Positions 44,001 to 51,374 of a stretch of DNA of 64,000 bases are shown here, in pieces. The stretch's first letter is position 1, and every line of letters starts with the position of its first letter. Origin of the DNA: Dehalogenimonas formicexedens (GTDB taxonomy: Bacteria > Chloroflexota > Dehalococcoidia > Dehalococcoidales > Dehalococcoidaceae); NCBI RefSeq assembly GCF_001953175.1, contig NZ_CP018258.1, forward strand, positions 834,210 through 898,209, written 5' to 3'. The notes below the pieces were generated by a model. That model was not told where the DNA came from and made no database searches. It was given only the letters and a program-made list of their open reading frames with translations. Both the position numbers and the translations under genes were made by a program.

Positions 44001-44097
44001 ATACCTTAATGCCGGCTTCTGCCAGATCAAGAGCTGCCTGCATGCCGCCGACTCCGCCCCCAACGACTAAAGCTGCGCCAATTTTTGTCTTGCTCAA
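41068..44097 (-). CDS. hdrA: Double-length HdrA (two HdrA flavin modules)
   Basis: A 1009-residue flavoprotein made of two HdrA-like halves. The first FAD site VVGGGVGGMQAALDLAE is near 12, with cluster cysteines in TNDCAMC near 55 and a CTGCNVCVEKCP motif near 108. A second HdrA start (GVFVCHCGKNISSVV) appears near 455, and a second FAD site VIGGGLAGMTAALTLAD near 600 lacks the equivalent cysteine pair. Two terminal 4Fe-4S motifs (CDGCAYCVEPCP, CQGCGVCMATCP) follow. It is the likely bifurcating flavin subunit. TTG start three bases after hdrB. Confidence 0.92.
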   Translation of the reverse strand: MSKTKIGAALVVGGGVGGMQAALDLAEAGIKVYLLDEAPAIGGKMVQLDKTFPTNDCAMCTVSPRLVSIDRHLNIELLTNSRVISCEGEAGNFRVNVLKKARFVDLSKCTGCNVCVEKCPAKTTSEFEHGLAKRKAIYTPFAQAVPNVPVIDKDNCIYFKKGKGCKACEKFCEAGAILLDQQDETVEINVGAVVLAPGYDLFDAAEKPQLGFGRYPDVLTSLQFERMLAASGPFAGKVVRPSNGELPQKVAFIQCVGSRETSADFCSAVCCMYATKEALILKEHHPEIDVAIFYIDLRAYGKGFESYYERAKKAGVRYIRCQPSSLKQIPASKEIIVRHQDEQGKIEEEKFDLVMLSCGLRPSKGSQTLADRFGIKLDSNGFCLTDGLDPVATSQEGVFAVGAFTGPKDIPETVIQAGAAASRVMALLAEKKNELIQQRIYPEERVVDGSEPRLGVFVCHCGKNISSVVNIPDLVDYARTLPNVTFVDDTLFACSTDAGEKIKQSIIEHGLNRVIVAACTPRTHEGLFQDTLREAGLNPYLLEMANIRNQCSWVHMHQPAEATYKAKDIVRLAAVKVNHLKPLRPGQVPVSHEGVVIGGGLAGMTAALTLADSGYKTYLFEKSRELGGNFKRVKFGEPGEEPQAKLHEMIERIKIHPNVEYFLEASFNAFEGAAGNFLIGFELDGQQRQVKAGAVIVATGASEYQPTEYLYGKDPRVLTQLELEERLSTEKIEAKTVVMVQCVGSRDEKRQYCSRLCCIQAIKNAIKIKARQPETEVFILYRDIRSYSLHEAEYTRARKLGIRFLRYEQFEKPVVKMEAGVLKVSTFDPILKARLNVTADMLVLSVGVVPSEDQDVAKLLKLPQSEDGFLMEAHIKLRPVDSPVEGVFLAGLAHGPKLADESIAQAGAAAAKAAAILSKDERQLEACVSEVLDDNCDGCAYCVEPCPFKAITLIEYMSNGSVKKTAESDPAKCQGCGVCMATCPKKGIMVKNFNLEELSDMVSAVLTPA

Positions 44098-44099
44098 CT

Positions 44100-44963
44100 C
44101 TAAACCTTCACCAGCAGTTTTTCACCCTCGACGAAATGTTTGTTCAGCATTAATTCACTCTCGGGGACGCCGAGCGCCAACGACAAAAGCTCACTAAAAT
44201 AAAAGATCGGAACATGGTAGTTTCCACCAAGTCTATTGAGGTCATCCTGCCGCACGTCCAGGTTGAGTTGACAGAAGCTGCAAGGAACCGAGATCGCCGT
44301 GGCTCCACAAGCGCAGGCGTCATCGATAATTTTAGTCGTGAGCTTTAATACGACATCGGGTCGTGTAAGAGATAACGAACCGCCGCAACAGTCAACCTTG
44401 TGAGACCAATCAGTCGTTTTAATGCCTACGGCGTTCAGTATCCTATCCATAGACATCGGATATTCAGGATCATCTCTGAAGCCTGTTTCTTTATGTGGCC
44501 GGACAAGTAAACACCCGTAATATGAGGCCACGGTGAGATGCGAAAGGTCCCTTCGCACCTTTGACTTTAGCTTGGACAGATTTTCATCGGTAGATAATAT
44601 CTCGAGGGGGTGAAGCACAGAAACCGGCTTTTCGAATTTGTGATCAATGATCTTTTCGATCTCACGTTTCAGGCGGCTATCACCTTCGTCTTCGTACTGA
44701 GCAACCTTGAACCTGTTATAGCAGGCGGTACAGGGTACGATTATTTGGTCGGATCCCTGTTTTTGAACCTCGGCGAGGTTTTTTAATGGGAGAGTATCAG
44801 CCAACATTACTGAGGCGTTATGGGCTATGGTCGAACCACAGCATATCCAGTTTTTCAACTCCTCAGTTTCGATGCCGACGATTTCAAATAGCCGCAACAG
44901 GGACTGATAGTAGTCTTTGCCGCTAGCCCGGAGGGAACAGCTGTTAAATAAAGCGTATTTCAA
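44100..44963 (-). CDS. hdrB: Heterodisulfide-reductase-type subunit B
   Basis: A 287-residue protein with two CCG domains: WICCGSTIAHN then VPCTACYNRF, and YYGCLLVRP with VDCCGGSLSL then VPCSFCQLNLD. These bind the paired noncubane 4Fe-4S clusters of HdrB. The TTG start overlaps the hdrC stop (TTGA). In methanogens the substrate is CoM-S-S-CoB, which is not expected in this lineage, so the true disulfide or other acceptor is unknown. Confidence 0.92.
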   Translation of the reverse strand: MKYALFNSCSLRASGKDYYQSLLRLFEIVGIETEELKNWICCGSTIAHNASVMLADTLPLKNLAEVQKQGSDQIIVPCTACYNRFKVAQYEDEGDSRLKREIEKIIDHKFEKPVSVLHPLEILSTDENLSKLKSKVRRDLSHLTVASYYGCLLVRPHKETGFRDDPEYPMSMDRILNAVGIKTTDWSHKVDCCGGSLSLTRPDVVLKLTTKIIDDACACGATAISVPCSFCQLNLDVRQDDLNRLGGNYHVPIFYFSELLSLALGVPESELMLNKHFVEGEKLLVKV

Positions 44964-45550
44964 GATTGAGCCAGCTCCCGTTCTTTCTTAGCGACTTTTT
45001 TGAACAGTCGTTTCATTTCACGTGAATTCTGGAAATGGGGGAAAACTTCTAGTTTTCCTTTTTTGAGCATACGAATACCGAGCGCAGCGTCGCGACCAAG
45101 GTTTCCCGTTTTCAAGCTTAAAAGGCCAGCCACTCCGGTCTCGTACATCATTCCGAAGTTCTTGATAATAAATAAGCCTGACTTGTAAAAAGCCGCAATG
45201 TCAGGTTCTTTAGGTTGGATGCCTTCCCTGATTGCGATGTTAGCCAGTGCGTCCATGACCTTTAATAAACCGGTTTCCTGGGGGCAGCGCGCGGTACAGG
45301 TACCACAAGCAACGCACAACCAATAGGTATTTGTATTCAGCACCTCATCCTTGAGCCCGAGGCGAACAGCATGGATCACCTGGACCGGAGTCATATCCAT
45401 GAATTCAGTAAGAGGGCAACCGCTGGAGCATTTCCGGCACTGAAAACACATGTTGGCGTCGACCCCGTGAAGGGCCTTAATGCTTGAAGCAAATTCGCTT
45501 ATATGGCCCGGGATCAGGTTAAATTCGCGGGGATCCGCAGTTTGAGTCAT
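44960..45550 (-). CDS. hdrC: Heterodisulfide-reductase-type subunit C
   Basis: A 196-residue iron-sulfur protein with two 4Fe-4S motifs, CFQCRKCSSGCP (near 34) and CVACGTCTARCP (near 79), that carry electrons from HdrA to HdrB. The ATG at 45550 (MTQTADPREFNL) is preferred to the longer frame from 45622 because the longer leader reads through the promoter at 45593-45622. It heads the hdrCBA-mvhD-mvhG-mvhA operon. Confidence 0.9.
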   Translation of the reverse strand: MTQTADPREFNLIPGHISEFASSIKALHGVDANMCFQCRKCSSGCPLTEFMDMTPVQVIHAVRLGLKDEVLNTNTYWLCVACGTCTARCPQETGLLKVMDALANIAIREGIQPKEPDIAAFYKSGLFIIKNFGMMYETGVAGLLSLKTGNLGRDAALGIRMLKKGKLEVFPHFQNSREMKRLFKKVAKKERELAQS

Positions 45551-45592
45551 ACGTGTTAGCCTTAATATAGAGTCTAACCGCCAAGGCATAAT

Positions 45593-45622
45593 ATAGTATC
45601 TTAGGCCTAGTACCCGTGTCAA
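45593..45622 (-). promoter_or_regulatory. hdrC operon promoter, downstream
   Basis: On the minus strand TTGACA (45622-45617) and TACTAT (45598-45593) are 18 bases apart, about 43 bases before the hdrC ATG. Confidence 0.6.
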
Positions 45623-45676
45623 AAAACGATAAGGTCGACTTTGAAAATGCCAAACAGGTACTATATCTTTGGTACA

Positions 45677-45706
45677 ATACTATCGCACAGTGACCGATTT
45701 TGTCAA
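45677..45706 (-). promoter_or_regulatory. hdrC operon promoter, upstream
   Basis: TTGACA (45706-45701) and TAGTAT (45682-45677) are 18 bases apart on the minus strand. Two good promoters in tandem suggest strong or doubly controlled expression of the hydrogenase-Hdr operon. Confidence 0.55.
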
Positions 45707-45717
45707 TCGAATTGCGT

Positions 45718-47100
45718 TCAGGAGACAGGTGGTTTAAGTTGTTTGATCATATATCCGGAACGAAATTCATAACCATGTTCCCTGTAATAATTGCGTGCTC
45801 CCACGCCCGATAATATGCCGATATATTCCATCCCAAATTCGTTTAGAGCTATTTTTTCAGCCACCTGGAGTAATTGTCTGCCTATACCCCTGTGCTGGGC
45901 GGAGTTGCGTCCTTTTTCTCCAAACTGGAGTTCAGGGCCGTAAACATGTAGTTCTCTCACGATCGCAATTCGTTCTGAGATGTGTTGAAGATTATCCGGC
46001 TCCTGATCTTGAATCCTGAGCCTGAGCAATCCGAACAAGGTGTCCGTTTCATCCTCAATCGAAAGAAATAGCTCTTTGCCCCCTGACGCTTCGTATTCGC
46101 GCCGCCGAAGCACCAGTTCGGTGAAATTCCTGGTCTTCCGGTGACCAAACTCGCGGCACCTGATACATTGGCAGTTGAGCCCCTGCGCCTGAAGTATGCT
46201 CTTTACCCCGTCCCTCAAAGAGTTCTTGAGCCCCCCGGTAATGTACTCAGAGGGAATGTCTCTTAGAACCCGTGAAATCCTGACATACGGTGGAACGTTT
46301 ATTTTCATCTCCGCGATCAGCTTGATCATTGTTTCGTCATTATAAGGTTCATACCGGTGTTCGCGCTGCCATTTTTCCAGTTCCGTATTTTCAATGACCA
46401 TAGTGGGATAGATTTTAATCCCGTCCGGCTGAAAATTGGGGTCATTAAAAAGGCGTTTGGTCATCGCCAGATCGTTTTCCGGCGTCGATCCGGGCAATCC
46501 CGGCATCCAGTGATAGTGCACTTTCAGACCCGCTCTTCTCAATCGAGCAGTGGCTCCAATCACGGCCGACACGTCGTGCCCACGGTTGATCAAGCGATAA
46601 ACGTTATCATCAAGGGTTTGAACCCCAAGTTCAACCCGAGTAGTACCCCATTTGATCATGCGCTCGATTTCGGCGTCACCGCAATAATCAGGCCTGGTCT
46701 CGATGCATAAGCCCACTGCCCTGTTAGCCGATAACTCGTTGGTTTTCTGAGCATCTTCCAAAGAAACGCCGGTAGAGCCATTCAAAGCGTCGAAACATGA
46801 TTTTATAAAACTGTTTTGGTAATCAACCGGAGTGGCTAAAAACGTGCCGCCCATCACGATCAACTCAACTTTATCTGTCGGGTGTCCCATGTCGGATAGA
46901 ATACGCAGCCGGGCCTTTACCTGGGCGCCCGGATCATAGTCGTATCTCACGGCGCGCATGACTGCCGGAGAGTGAGGCGTGTAACTGCGAGGTGTGTCCG
47001 AAAAGTCAGGGCAATAAACGCAGCGCCCCGGACATGGCGCGGGTCGACTCATGACCGCCACCGGGGTGACGCCTGAAATTGTCCGGGTCAGCTTTTTCAT
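45718..47100 (-). CDS. elp3: Elp3-type tRNA U34 carboxymethyltransferase
   Basis: A 460-residue enzyme with an N-terminal radical SAM domain (C23, C27, C30 in CPGRCVYC) and a C-terminal acetyltransferase domain (RGIGRQLLQVAEKIA near 400, YYREHGYEF near 440). Elp3 uses acetyl-CoA and SAM radicals to put a carboxymethyl group on U34 of tRNA anticodons. Length and domain order match bacterial Elp3. GGAG lies six bases before the ATG. It is divergent, with 43 bases between, from a Trm9-like methyltransferase that could act on its product. Confidence 0.93.
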   Translation of the reverse strand: MKKLTRTISGVTPVAVMSRPAPCPGRCVYCPDFSDTPRSYTPHSPAVMRAVRYDYDPGAQVKARLRILSDMGHPTDKVELIVMGGTFLATPVDYQNSFIKSCFDALNGSTGVSLEDAQKTNELSANRAVGLCIETRPDYCGDAEIERMIKWGTTRVELGVQTLDDNVYRLINRGHDVSAVIGATARLRRAGLKVHYHWMPGLPGSTPENDLAMTKRLFNDPNFQPDGIKIYPTMVIENTELEKWQREHRYEPYNDETMIKLIAEMKINVPPYVRISRVLRDIPSEYITGGLKNSLRDGVKSILQAQGLNCQCIRCREFGHRKTRNFTELVLRRREYEASGGKELFLSIEDETDTLFGLLRLRIQDQEPDNLQHISERIAIVRELHVYGPELQFGEKGRNSAQHRGIGRQLLQVAEKIALNEFGMEYIGILSGVGARNYYREHGYEFRSGYMIKQLKPPVS

Positions 47101-47143
47101 TTATACTCCATTATACAATAGGCGCCATTTCGAAGAAATATTT

Positions 47144-47800
47144 ATGTCAATTTACCAGACATCTCCCACCTTTGATCGTATCGCCGCGGGATGGTACGGG
47201 TTCAGACACCGGACGATCTTCAAAACAGAACTGGATTCACTCGCCCGCAGGTGGGAAAAGGGTAAATTATTGAACCTCGGTTGCGGGCACGGCGCTGATT
47301 TTCTACCTTTCAAGGATAGTTTCGATCTGACGGGCATCGATATTTCCTCTGAAATGCTCAAGTTCGCCGAAAAATTCATGCGGAAACATGGATTCCAAGC
47401 CGATCTGAAGCAGGCTGACATGAGATTGATACCCTACCGGGACGCCTCCTTCGATTTCGAATTGGCTGTGGCCAGCCTGCATCACATCGACGACAAACCA
47501 GGCAGAGAGAAAGCCGCCAGGGAAATGTTCCGAGTTCTGAAGCCCGGAGGCGAAGCATTCATTACCGTTTGGAATGCCTTTCAGCCCCGTTTCATTTTCA
47601 GGAACCGCGATGTTCACATCCCGTGGCGTGCCAAAGACGAAGTGATCGAACGTTTCTACCATCTATTTTCCTACAGAGAACTTGAGAAACTATTTGAATC
47701 CGCCGGTTTCAGGATTATCAGTTCTCGGCCTGAATCAACCTACCACCTGCCGGTAAAATATTTTTCCCGAAACATATGTCTGCTTGTCCAAAAACCCTAA
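47144..47800 (+). CDS. Class I SAM methyltransferase resembling Trm9/ALKBH8 tRNA methyltransferases
   Basis: A 218-residue Rossmann methyltransferase. SAM motif I is LNLGCGHGADFLPF near 44, the acidic loop TGIDISSEML follows near 66, and motif IV SFDFELAVASLHHIDD near 110. The post-core region VHIPWRAKDEVIERFYHLFSY resembles the PW...RYYHLF element of Trm9-type enzymes that methylate carboxymethyl-U34 in tRNA. Adjacent elp3 makes that very substrate. A generic UbiE/small-molecule methyltransferase remains possible. ATG 47144 is preferred to a longer frame overlapping elp3. Confidence 0.8.
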   Translation: MSIYQTSPTFDRIAAGWYGFRHRTIFKTELDSLARRWEKGKLLNLGCGHGADFLPFKDSFDLTGIDISSEMLKFAEKFMRKHGFQADLKQADMRLIPYRDASFDFELAVASLHHIDDKPGREKAAREMFRVLKPGGEAFITVWNAFQPRFIFRNRDVHIPWRAKDEVIERFYHLFSYRELEKLFESAGFRIISSRPESTYHLPVKYFSRNICLLVQKP

Positions 47801-47885
47801 CCGTCATTTGTTTACGATAAATCAAACTGATAACATTATCGCGAACATAGCGACCATACAGGACGCTTTGTAAAGGAGCAGTGTT

Positions 47886-48104
47886 ATGCTGGTCAACATT
47901 ACGTGCCCAAAGTGCAATACGAGCGGCGGTTTTTCTATAACCGATGCTTATTACATTGGCCCTTACAAGTGCTGGAAATGCCGTGCAGTTTTAAAGATAA
48001 ATCTTGAGAACAACCGATTGGTAAGCTGCGAAGCGATGGATGACGCAGAACTGGCCCGCTTTGAACAAGAGCAGGAAGCCAAGAAGCGCTCCCGCGGCCG
48101 GTAA
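47886..48104 (+). CDS. Small zinc-ribbon protein
   Basis: A 72-residue protein with two Cys pairs, CPKCNT at 8-11 and CWKC near 29-32, forming a probable zinc ribbon, followed by a charged, helical C-terminal tail ending KKRSRGR. AAAGGAG precedes the ATG. Its role is unknown; such ribbons often bind nucleic acid or act as assembly adaptors. Confidence 0.7.
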   Translation: MLVNITCPKCNTSGGFSITDAYYIGPYKCWKCRAVLKINLENNRLVSCEAMDDAELARFEQEQEAKKRSRGR

Positions 48105-48112
48105 AATTCCAT

Positions 48113-48445
48113 ATGGAGTCGTTCCAAGGAGAAGTCCACCTGCCTGGAACCAACCACTCCAGTACGGTGGTGCTTGAGATTGACTGGCTCGGAAAACAGG
48201 TTAACGTAAGTATGTCCGAGCCTGAAGGCGGCTTTTCAGAGTGGCCCGGCCTTATGGTGCAAACCATCGGAGTGGAAGAGGCGGTTTTCAGAACCAGAGG
48301 CATTCCTCCGCGATTCACCCATTGGTGGCATGTCGCCCGCAGCGGCTCGGATGATATTTGGGGGCTGATAGTTGCCACCCCGGACATCCATGGCGACTGG
48401 CAAACCTGCCCGATTTTCTTAAAGAGAATAACCAAGGAGGCTTGA
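48113..48445 (+). CDS. Conserved-looking protein of unknown function (110 aa)
   Basis: Not recognised. The protein is beta-rich with many Trp residues (FSEWPGLMV, THWWHVARSG, IWGLIV, GDWQTCP), one Cys, and no signal peptide or membrane helix. It lies eight bases after the zinc-ribbon gene and its TGA directly abuts the ATG of the tautomerase gene, so the three are probably one transcript. No Shine-Dalgarno site is seen at its start. Confidence 0.6.
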   Translation: MESFQGEVHLPGTNHSSTVVLEIDWLGKQVNVSMSEPEGGFSEWPGLMVQTIGVEEAVFRTRGIPPRFTHWWHVARSGSDDIWGLIVATPDIHGDWQTCPIFLKRITKEA

Positions 48446-48643
48446 ATGCCTGTTATCACCGTAGAGATGCATGAAGGCCGATCCATTGCCCAGAAGAAGC
48501 AACTGGTTGAGGGCATCACCAACGAGTTCGTTAAAATAGGTACTCCCGCCGAAAAGGTCACGATCATATTCCGCGATGTCGCCAAAACCAACTGGGCTTC
48601 CGGGGGTAAATTAAGCTCGGAATCAGCCGCGCGGCCCCTTTAA
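48446..48643 (+). CDS. 4-oxalocrotonate tautomerase family protein
   Basis: A 65-residue tautomerase-fold protein with the catalytic N-terminal proline (MPVITVEM) and the family pattern GRSIAQKKQLVEGITNEF, then EKVTIIFRDVAKTNWASGG. Related enzymes act on enol/keto acids as hexamers; no aromatic-degradation genes are near, so the substrate is unknown. AAGGAGG lies inside the end of the preceding gene. Confidence 0.88.
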   Translation: MPVITVEMHEGRSIAQKKQLVEGITNEFVKIGTPAEKVTIIFRDVAKTNWASGGKLSSESAARPL

Positions 48644-49251
48644 AGGCCAAATTTCAGGCTGTTTCTCCACTCTTCAAATTTAGCGACACATTGGCTTGAA
48701 TCAGCGTCATCCAGGGTCATGATGAGCGCGTCTTCCCGATTATCGGTATAGTAAGCCCGGCGCACGCCTTTGCCGATAAACCCATATTGCAGATAGAGGC
48801 GTTGCGCCTCATAGTTAGAAACCCGAACTTCGAGAGTCACAATCTCAGCCTCGATTTTAACTGCCGCCCTGACCAGTTCGACAAGCAGCAGTTTACCGAA
48901 CCCGCGACGTCTGAACTCCTTTTTAACGGCCAGGCTTATGATGTGAGCCTCGCCGGCCATCATCCAAAACCCGGCGAAACCGACGATTTTCTGAGGAGGC
49001 TCCGGGCCGGCTTTGTGCGGTGTCAGCCATTCTACAACTTTGTGGGCAAGCCCGGTATTGGCTTCGATTTTAGTTGTTGGGGGTTCACTTGTTTTATCAG
49101 ATTCTTCGGCGACGACGATGTAATGGGCCAGATGGTTCTCCAACTCGCGCTGGTAGTTCATCGGCGGCCACATGGTGGGAAAGGCCTCACGATCTATGGC
49201 GGTTACCTGGGGAACGTCTTCCTGGGTCATTGGACGCACGATGTACTGCAT
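48640..49251 (-). CDS. rimI: RimI-like GNAT N-acetyltransferase
   Basis: A 203-residue acetyltransferase with the acetyl-CoA loop KKEFRRRGFGKLLLVELVRAA near 117 and RLYLQYGFIGKGVRRAYY near 155, the pattern of ribosomal-protein alanine acetyltransferase RimI. An insert of about 40 charged residues (near 50-90) between the first strands is longer than in standard RimI. It converges with the tautomerase gene (4-base overlap) and lies one base after queH, in the same direction. Confidence 0.82.
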   Translation of the reverse strand: MQYIVRPMTQEDVPQVTAIDREAFPTMWPPMNYQRELENHLAHYIVVAEESDKTSEPPTTKIEANTGLAHKVVEWLTPHKAGPEPPQKIVGFAGFWMMAGEAHIISLAVKKEFRRRGFGKLLLVELVRAAVKIEAEIVTLEVRVSNYEAQRLYLQYGFIGKGVRRAYYTDNREDALIMTLDDADSSQCVAKFEEWRNSLKFGL

Positions 49252-49252
49252 A

Positions 49253-49816
49253 TCAGACCTCTATCCCCTTTGGAGTCGTCGATTCATCCCGATATCTTTC
49301 CCATTCGCTATAAAGGCAACCGCAATACTGCTGCCGATACAGATCCAGCGGTTTGGTCAGGCGGCGGCTATCAGAATATCGTTTCCTCAGGTCAGCGTAC
49401 TCAAACACAACCCCCGAGATTAGCTCCACCGACCGGGCGATTTCGATAATCTGATCGTGCTTCTGTTGAGGGCTGATCAAAAGGCTGCTGGTGAAAGCGT
49501 CGAAACCGTGTTCAGCAGCGTAAGAAGCGACTTTACCAAGGCGCAGACGGTAGCATTCCCGGCAGCGGTTCTCATTTTTACCGGCGGCAGCCACAAAGTA
49601 CTTGTCCAGGTCATACCCCGGCTCTAGTTCGACCGAAATGCCCTCCCTGGCGACCAGGGATTTTAGCGCCTCCAGACGCCGCTGATGTTCAAGGAACGGA
49701 TGGATGTTGGGGTTATACCAGAAGGCGGTGACCCCAAAGCCCTGTTCCCGCCAGTAGTTAAGGGTATAGGCCGAACAGTGCACGCAGCAGCAATGGACCA
49801 GAAGTTTGGGTGTCAC
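49253..49816 (-). CDS. queH: Epoxyqueuosine reductase QueH
   Basis: A 187-residue Fe-S enzyme of the former DUF208 family that reduces epoxyqueuosine to queuosine in tRNA. Diagnostic cysteines are HCCCVHC near residues 8-14 and CRECYRLRLGK near 90, with a late QQYCGCLYSEWER near 165. The GTG start overlaps an upstream 83-codon frame (GTGA). With elp3 and the Trm9-like gene it makes this stretch rich in wobble-base modification genes. Confidence 0.92.
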   Translation of the reverse strand: MTPKLLVHCCCVHCSAYTLNYWREQGFGVTAFWYNPNIHPFLEHQRRLEALKSLVAREGISVELEPGYDLDKYFVAAAGKNENRCRECYRLRLGKVASYAAEHGFDAFTSSLLISPQQKHDQIIEIARSVELISGVVFEYADLRKRYSDSRRLTKPLDLYRQQYCGCLYSEWERYRDESTTPKGIEV

Positions 49817-50258
49817 GGAATTTTCTCACAAATTTCCGGTGTGAAAAACGAATGAAACGAATCACCCGGGCTAAGTAGATTCTTGCCAACAATCACGCAA
49901 TCCCGTGTTTCCGATGTTGTGCGCCATGTTCTTGACGTTCGCAGCGTCAGCCGGGCGCGCGCTCGCAAAAACAAAGGAAACAATTCCCCCGGTGCGGAGG
50001 AACGATGGAAAAACGGCGACGGGAGCTTCGGGTACTTAACCATATTGTAGGTATAATATAGCACACGTGTTCAGCGAGCTGTCAAGCGTTTCATGTCGTT
50101 TTTGGGAAGATGTTTTCAATTTCTCAAAGGCGGTTTTACGGCATTCAAAAAAACGAGAGAATTGCGCTATCCGTCTGGATTAACAAGAGATGGGTACATT
50201 GTTATATCTCTTCAGGTCCGGACGGGGCGGGCGATTGCATGTCGCCCGTATAAAAAAG
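49817..50258. other. Intergenic region between queH and ruvB, with a possible small ORF
   Basis: No recognised gene. On the minus strand TTGACA (50085-50080) and TATATT (50060-50055) may be a promoter with a long 19-base spacer. An 83-codon frame (50064 to 49813) follows and ends in a GTGA overlap with queH. It has a biased R/S/T/P composition and no known motif, so I do not call it a gene. A perfect 7-bp stem (cgggcga/tcgcccg) at 50228-50248 lies just after ruvB but lacks a T tract. Confidence 0.4.
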
Positions 50259-51302
50259 CTAAAGAAGGGGCGCCTGGGGCGATTCACCTTCCGCAGCAAG
50301 GCGACTTTTGGGATATTTCAGGCCGAGATGGTCGTAAGCCCGGCGGGTGGCGACCCGCCCCCGAGGCGTGCGCTCTAAAAAGCCGAGCTGCATGAGATAA
50401 GGTTCGTAAATATCCATGATGGTGTCGGTATCCTCGGAGATGGCGGCTGCCAGGGTCTCAAGACCGACCGGTCCTCCCGAGAATTTCTCGATAATGGCCT
50501 TCAAGAGTTGATGGTCGATATTGTCCAAACCGACAGCGTCCACCTCCAATCGGCCAAGCGCGACCCGGGCGATCTCGCAATCAATGACCCCGCGACCTCT
50601 CACCTGGGCGTAATCACGTACCCTCTTGAGCAGACGGTTGGCGACACGAGGCGTGCCCCGGGCGCGGCAGGCAATCTCTCTCAAGCCAGCCTGATCGGCC
50701 TGGACTCCCAGAATTTCGGCGGACCTTCTTAGGATGGCCTCGATGTCTTCATCGGTGTAAAAGTCGAGGCGGTAAATCGAACCGAAGCGATCACGTAGCG
50801 GCGAAGATAACATGGCGTATCGGGTAGTGGCCCCTATCAAAGTGAAGGGCGGCAGTTTCAGCCGTAGGCTCTTGGCTCCAGGGCCTTTACCGATAACGAT
50901 ATCGAGAGCGAAATCTTCCATAGCCGGATAAAGGATCTCTTCAACCGTCCTGCCGAGGCGGTGAATTTCATCGATGAAAAGGACATCATGCGGCTGAAGG
51001 CCGGTCAAAATAGCGGCGAGGTCACCTGGGCGTTCGATAGCCGGACCCGAAGTGATCCGGATATTGACCTCCATGCCGTGAGCGATGATATAGGCAAGCG
51101 TGGTCTTGCCTAAACCGGGCGGACCATACAGGAGAACATGGTCCAGTGCCTCTTTGCGGGCTCTGGCCGCCACCATTGTTACCGCCAGGTTATCTTTTAT
51201 TTTGGCCTGGCCGATGAAATCATCAAGCGACCTGGGACGAAGGCTCGTTTCAAGCTTGGTATCGTCAGGAACTGATTGGCTGGAAATTATGCGTTCGGCC
51301 AT
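50259..51302 (-). CDS. ruvB: Holliday junction branch migration ATPase RuvB
   Basis: A 347-residue AAA+ motor of recombinational repair. It has [11 protein letters not shown] near 22, Walker [13 protein letters not shown] near 60, Walker [16 protein letters not shown] near 108, the sensor [18 protein letters not shown] near 155 and a winged-helix C-terminal domain with [12 protein letters not shown]. RuvA and RuvC are not adjacent. A short proline/glutamate-rich C-terminal tail follows the conserved core. Confidence 0.96.
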   Translation of the reverse strand: MAERIISSQSVPDDTKLETSLRPRSLDDFIGQAKIKDNLAVTMVAARARKEALDHVLLYGPPGLGKTTLAYIIAHGMEVNIRITSGPAIERPGDLAAILTGLQPHDVLFIDEIHRLGRTVEEILYPAMEDFALDIVIGKGPGAKSLRLKLPPFTLIGATTRYAMLSSPLRDRFGSIYRLDFYTDEDIEAILRRSAEILGVQADQAGLREIACRARGTPRVANRLLKRVRDYAQVRGRGVIDCEIARVALGRLEVDAVGLDNIDHQLLKAIIEKFSGGPVGLETLAAAISEDTDTIMDIYEPYLMQLGFLERTPRGRVATRRAYDHLGLKYPKSRLAAEGESPQAPLL

Positions 51303-51374
51303 AAATTGTGCAGATTATAACACAGTCAACGGAAAAATTGGTCCGAATAAATACAGGAAAACCTCACGAAAGGA

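Noticed and set aside
50228-50248. Hairpin after ruvB as an intrinsic terminator
   Set aside because: The 7-bp stem is perfect, but no T run follows it on the ruvB strand.
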